A DNA stretch of 64,000 bases from assembly GCA_949825045.1 (NCBI GenBank), contig OX463820.1, forward strand, positions 6,398,501 through 6,462,500. Reading direction: 5' to 3'. This document shows, piece after piece, positions 60,692 through 64,000 of the stretch. Within the stretch, counting starts at the first letter, position 1, and each line of letters opens with the position of its first letter. The DNA is from Argyresthia goedartella. Lineage: Eukaryota; Arthropoda; Insecta; Lepidoptera; Argyresthiidae. Below the pieces are notes generated by a model, which saw only the letters and a list, made by a program, of their open reading frames with translations, searched no databases and was not told the DNA's origin. The position numbers and the translations under genes were made by a program.

Positions 60692-62806
60692 TGTAATGGT
60701 ACACGAGAGTCAGTACATTTGATACTTCATTTTGCGTGACAGAGGGCTAGCCCAACGCCGCACTGTTTTGAATACGAGAATCGGTTCAGATAACGTTTGG
60801 GGGTTTTGCGTAGCTCCGGGTAATTTAGCAAAAAAAACAGAGCCGACGCGTGGGATGGTTCGAGGAAGGTTACAGGTCAGGTTTTTTTTGTCGCATTCCT
60901 GCGAGATGTGTAGGGATCCGAGCCGATTTAGCTGCGCGTTGAATAAATTGTGAATAACTAAATAATGAAAGGTTATTATGGAACGATACGGAGAAAGCTA
61001 TTATGTTGATTGCAAATATACAATTGCGATTGAGGTATGAGATGGAGAGTCTGACACGACTAGTATGAATAGCATTCTAGTGGTCTTTGCTTCGCGCGCC
61101 TAGCGGTCGGGAATGCTTAATTAATCGCAACAAGCTTTTATTGGTCAGCGATCAACAGATTCTGTGTATCGGCAGTACCAAATGATTTGAGTGATAACCT
61201 ACGGTTGATCATAGTGAATATGCGTACACACAATTTGTAGAACGGCGGATCTGCATGGCATGGTTGAAAATAGACCCTGTGTAGTTAGTGATAAGAAGCT
61301 TCGCTTGGGCAGAGCGTGTTCGCAAAGGACGCTGTTTTTTTCTTTCAGACATGTGGGGCGTATAAATACGATGGCGGGGGAAGGGAGAGCATTCAGTCTC
61401 AGCGTCTAGCTACTGTGACAGTCGTCTTTCACGAGTTCTAAACAGTTTTGTCTGCCGTGTTACGCGTCAGAACTATACGAAATGTGATTGCGAAGTTTCA
61501 GTGGTTTTTCGTGAGTGTCTGAAGCGCCGAGATATACCTCGGTTCCTAACCTTTATATCAACCTACCCCAAATTCCAAAACTATCCTTGGGTCGTTAGAT
61601 AAGAACTTTTAGGTAAATTATCTGAGTCTTAGTCTGGGCTTGGAGCGACCCTAAATTCCTTTTTCCTTCACCATAGGGTTCCTGGATTGGCTCTTAGGAT
61701 ATTCGTGGGCTAATCCTCTCCTCATTCCTTTCGAGTAGCGAGTTTTGAAATTCCCACACACACAGTCATTAAACATACAAGCACATTCAAATCAAACTCA
61801 ACCATTTTCGAGTGGTGTCGATAATGGACGTGGTATAACACTAGGTTTTTAGACTAGGCTAGACAGGAGTTTAGTTGCGGCTAAACCTAGGTTGGTAGGG
61901 CATAGGGAGACTGTTTGATCGATGAGGTTCCGCGGACCTTGCATTGCATTGCCTTGGGTCAGGTTGGATTCAAGTTGCATCTTTAAATTAAATGTAAATT
62001 TCGCTGGAGGTCTAATGTGTAGGCTGAGTCGGTATATATGATTTGGCTCAGTCGAGGAAGTGCTGCGGCTAGTGGAATTCATAGTTCGGTATTTATCGAA
62101 CTATGCACTTCGCTATGGTGTGGGTTAGATCTCCTAAAGCAATAATGCCTACGTTTCGATAACATCTAGCTCAAATTGCGCAGAGTTGAAGGTTTCAAAA
62201 CGTTACGGACCTTTTGAGGTAACCGCTAGTTCAGAACCCATTTCGGAAAATCAAATCGCAATTGTGTAAACCGGTCTTTTCGGATCGTTATTGCCGTGAA
62301 CCAAATATATAATTGGAACCACCACAAGCCGCTACTAGCGAGCACATGAAATATCATTGAGTACTCACGTCGTAAAACTACGACGGATATCTATACGATA
62401 TCACAAACAAATATTATAAACTGTGGTCGACCACTAAAAGAAGTTCCAAGCGCCCATATATACAAAAACCAAATAGTACCATCACACATAAAATATAACA
62501 ACGATTGATCTGGCGCAATACACCGCTGACTGATGCGAATTACCGGCTCGCGGACATATATGCTTTCTCTGTCTAACTTGAAACTGTAACTTCCTGTACC
62601 AAACTTCGTTCGACTATTGTACGCCTAACGAACTTCTCAACGAACGAGAAATTCAGACTTATCATTCTTAATGAGATGACCCGATTCAGCTGTAAGATTT
62701 GTAAAATCTTACAGCTGAATCGGGTCATCTCATTTTGGGGATAGATAGAATAGACGATCATAGCTACTGATAGCGGTGGCTCGACCTTAGCCTTTGTGCC
62801 GTTACA
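60692..62806. mobile_element. Solo LTR (2.1 kb), second copy
   Basis: TGTAATGGTACACGAG to GTGCCGTTACA with the 4-bp duplication atag (60688-60691, 62807-62810). Collinear with 28485-30695 but with indels. TATAAATA lies at 61361-61368 and an initiator-like cattCAGTctcag about 30 bases later. It contains the perfect palindrome at 62670-62734, absent from its sister. Confidence 0.88.
62670..62734. repeat. Perfect palindrome, 31-bp arms, 3-bp loop
   Basis: Left arm 62670-62700, loop gta, right arm 62704-62734. In the sister LTR (about 30580-30615) only the right arm is present, so the left arm was made by inverted copying. Confidence 0.95.
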
Positions 62807-63000
62807 ATAGTTATAGGTATAGCCTCTGGGCGCGAATCGGCCGGAGTGCAAATGGACCCGGTGTTGAGTGCCATAGTACTGGCACTGGAAGCGAGATTCT
62901 CAGTCAGTCCCGAGATCTATTGGAAGTCACACGTCTGTTCGCTTCCTTGCTTAATTCCAAAGGTTCTCAAAGTTCGATTATATCGTCCGTGATCGTTACA

Positions 63001-63879
63001 ATGGTTGAGTGCGGTGGTTGCAACCAGGAAGCCTCGGATACCATACCCTGTGTAGTGTGCGGCCTTCATTATGATTTTCCATGTGCCGGCATCACCGAGG
63101 CTAAGTACCGGAGACTGTCGGAGAAAAAGAAAAAAGAATGGAGCTGTCCTTCCTGCCTGATTAAGGTACCGATGGCGGGTGCGCCTACCGCTGCGACCTC
63201 GGCTTCACTAGCAGCAGCGTCTCTGGGATCCCCTGCTGTGCCGACTCTGGAGCTCATCGTGCAGCGCCTGGACTCAATGGCTCTTCAACTGGAACCCCTC
63301 AAGAGTCTCGAGTGCATCAGGAGCGATATGGCTGAATTAAAAATCGTCACAGAGTCCATCGTGGGCCGGATCGATGACGTCGAGCGCCGTATTGCCGAAG
63401 TTGAGCAGCAGCAGAATGTTACTACGGAGCTACAGGCGAGAGTGGTGGAGCTGGAAAAGTCGTCGGAGGCTAGAGACCAATGGCTTCGATCGAGCAATGC
63501 GGAGATTAAAGGAATCCCCATCAGGGCTAATGAAAATCTATTTACTATATTAGCTAACATCGGATCGGCTATTGGGTATGCGGTGGAGCGCGACAGAATT
63601 AATTTTATTGCCAGAGTCCCCTCCCGCGATGAAGGTAAAGGTAAATCAATAATAGTCTGTTTTACGCATCGATTCGACAAAGAGAATTTCGTCACAGCCG
63701 GTCGATCGACTAAGAACTTGTCCGTATCCGCCATTGGCATGAAATGGGATGACAGAGTGTTCATCAAAGATCACCTTACCGTTAACCAAAAACAGCTACT
63801 GACATCGGCGAAGAAATTAGTCAAGGAAAAGGCTTATGATTTCATCTGGGTAAAACGGAAACGGAACACGGAAAAATAA
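63001..63879 (+). CDS. LINE ORF1 protein: PHD finger plus FP-like domain
   Basis: Intact frame of 292 residues. Residues 4-52 form a C4HC3 PHD-type finger (C4, C7, C17, C20, H23, C28, C49, C52; MVECGGCNQEASDTIPCVVC). A coiled coil follows (about 115-165; RRIAEVEQQQNVTTELQARV), then the FP25-like nucleic-acid domain (NAEIKGIPIRANENLFTILA; INFIARVPSRDEGKGKSIIV; FDKENFVTAGRSTKNL; VFIKDHLTVNQKQLLTSAKK). It would bind LINE RNA as a multimer. The ATG at 63001 is chosen because the finger starts there; upstream codons in the same frame have no family likeness. ORF2 should follow beyond the window. Confidence 0.85.
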   Translation: MVECGGCNQEASDTIPCVVCGLHYDFPCAGITEAKYRRLSEKKKKEWSCPSCLIKVPMAGAPTAATSASLAAASLGSPAVPTLELIVQRLDSMALQLEPLKSLECIRSDMAELKIVTESIVGRIDDVERRIAEVEQQQNVTTELQARVVELEKSSEARDQWLRSSNAEIKGIPIRANENLFTILANIGSAIGYAVERDRINFIARVPSRDEGKGKSIIVCFTHRFDKENFVTAGRSTKNLSVSAIGMKWDDRVFIKDHLTVNQKQLLTSAKKLVKEKAYDFIWVKRKRNTEK

Positions 63880-64000
63880 TGGTACGGCGGAACGAAACTT
63901 CGCCCTTTCTTCATATCCGATCGACCAACGACCTATCGAAAATCAAGTGATATGTTATTTCCTTTGTGCTCACTAACCCAAGCTAATTTTTATATGTTAC
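63880..64000 (+). other. Start of the LINE inter-ORF region
   Basis: No start of ORF2 is visible before the window ends. Too short to judge. Confidence 0.4.

Overview
This is a stretch of insect, almost certainly lepidopteran (moth or butterfly), nuclear DNA. The evidence is split genes with GT-AG introns, an AT-rich background, and short repeats I associate with Lepidoptera (a 'gcggccaagtgcgagtcgg' element near 7.7 kb, a 'gaggcctatgcccctcagtg' remnant near 3.8 kb). Only two host genes are recognisable, both at the left: the first four coding exons of Ppil2 (U-box/cyclophilin ubiquitin ligase; minus strand, its cyclophilin half would lie off the left edge) and a complete three-exon UBE2E-type ubiquitin-conjugating enzyme gene (plus strand, 6812-9781). 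They are head to head, 2.4 kb apart, with a dead DD41D-type mariner fragment between them. A 71-bp x 13 tandem repeat lies just downstream of the last visible Ppil2 exon.

From about 13.4 kb onward almost everything is mobile DNA, heavily nested. A tandem array of ~0.55-kb monomers (13.4-32.1 kb) has been split by a MITE, a piggyBac element (itself holding a LINE), a 4.5-kb element with ~70-bp inverted ends and a 9-bp target duplication (carrying MULE-like fragments and a THAP/P-element-like gene), and an 8-kb jockey-type LINE. Inside that LINE sit a foldback-like element built of 16-bp repeats and a 2.2-kb solo LTR. Removing each insertion restores the flanking monomer or reading frame.

From 31.9 to 36 kb a composite repeat carries a 949-bp hAT and a 1.1-kb P-like element. 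An inverted copy at 57.8-60.3 kb lacks both and so supplies the empty sites. From 36 to 42.9 kb there are LINE fragments and a ~4.4-kb inverted-repeat structure with an almost intact DD37D Tc1/mariner element in one arm. From 42.9 to 56.3 kb two LINE pseudogenes flank and contain a young 7.4-kb BEL/Pao retrotransposon whose two 546-bp LTRs differ at about two positions. It sits inside codon 7 of the second LINE's ORF2. The right end (60.3-64 kb) is the 5' part of another LINE whose 5' region is broken by a second 2.1-kb solo LTR; its ORF1 (PHD finger plus FP-like domain) is intact.

The points most worth a second look are the in-frame repeat-coding reading frame that joins ORF1 to ORF2 in the 24-26 kb LINE, the 4.5-kb element with MULE-like ends carrying THAP exons, the 16-bp-repeat foldback element, the P-like and hAT insertions with their empty sites, the paired 2-kb solo LTRs, and a recurrent class of perfect short palindromes that look like template-switch events. 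All calls come from reading the sequence; no database search was run.
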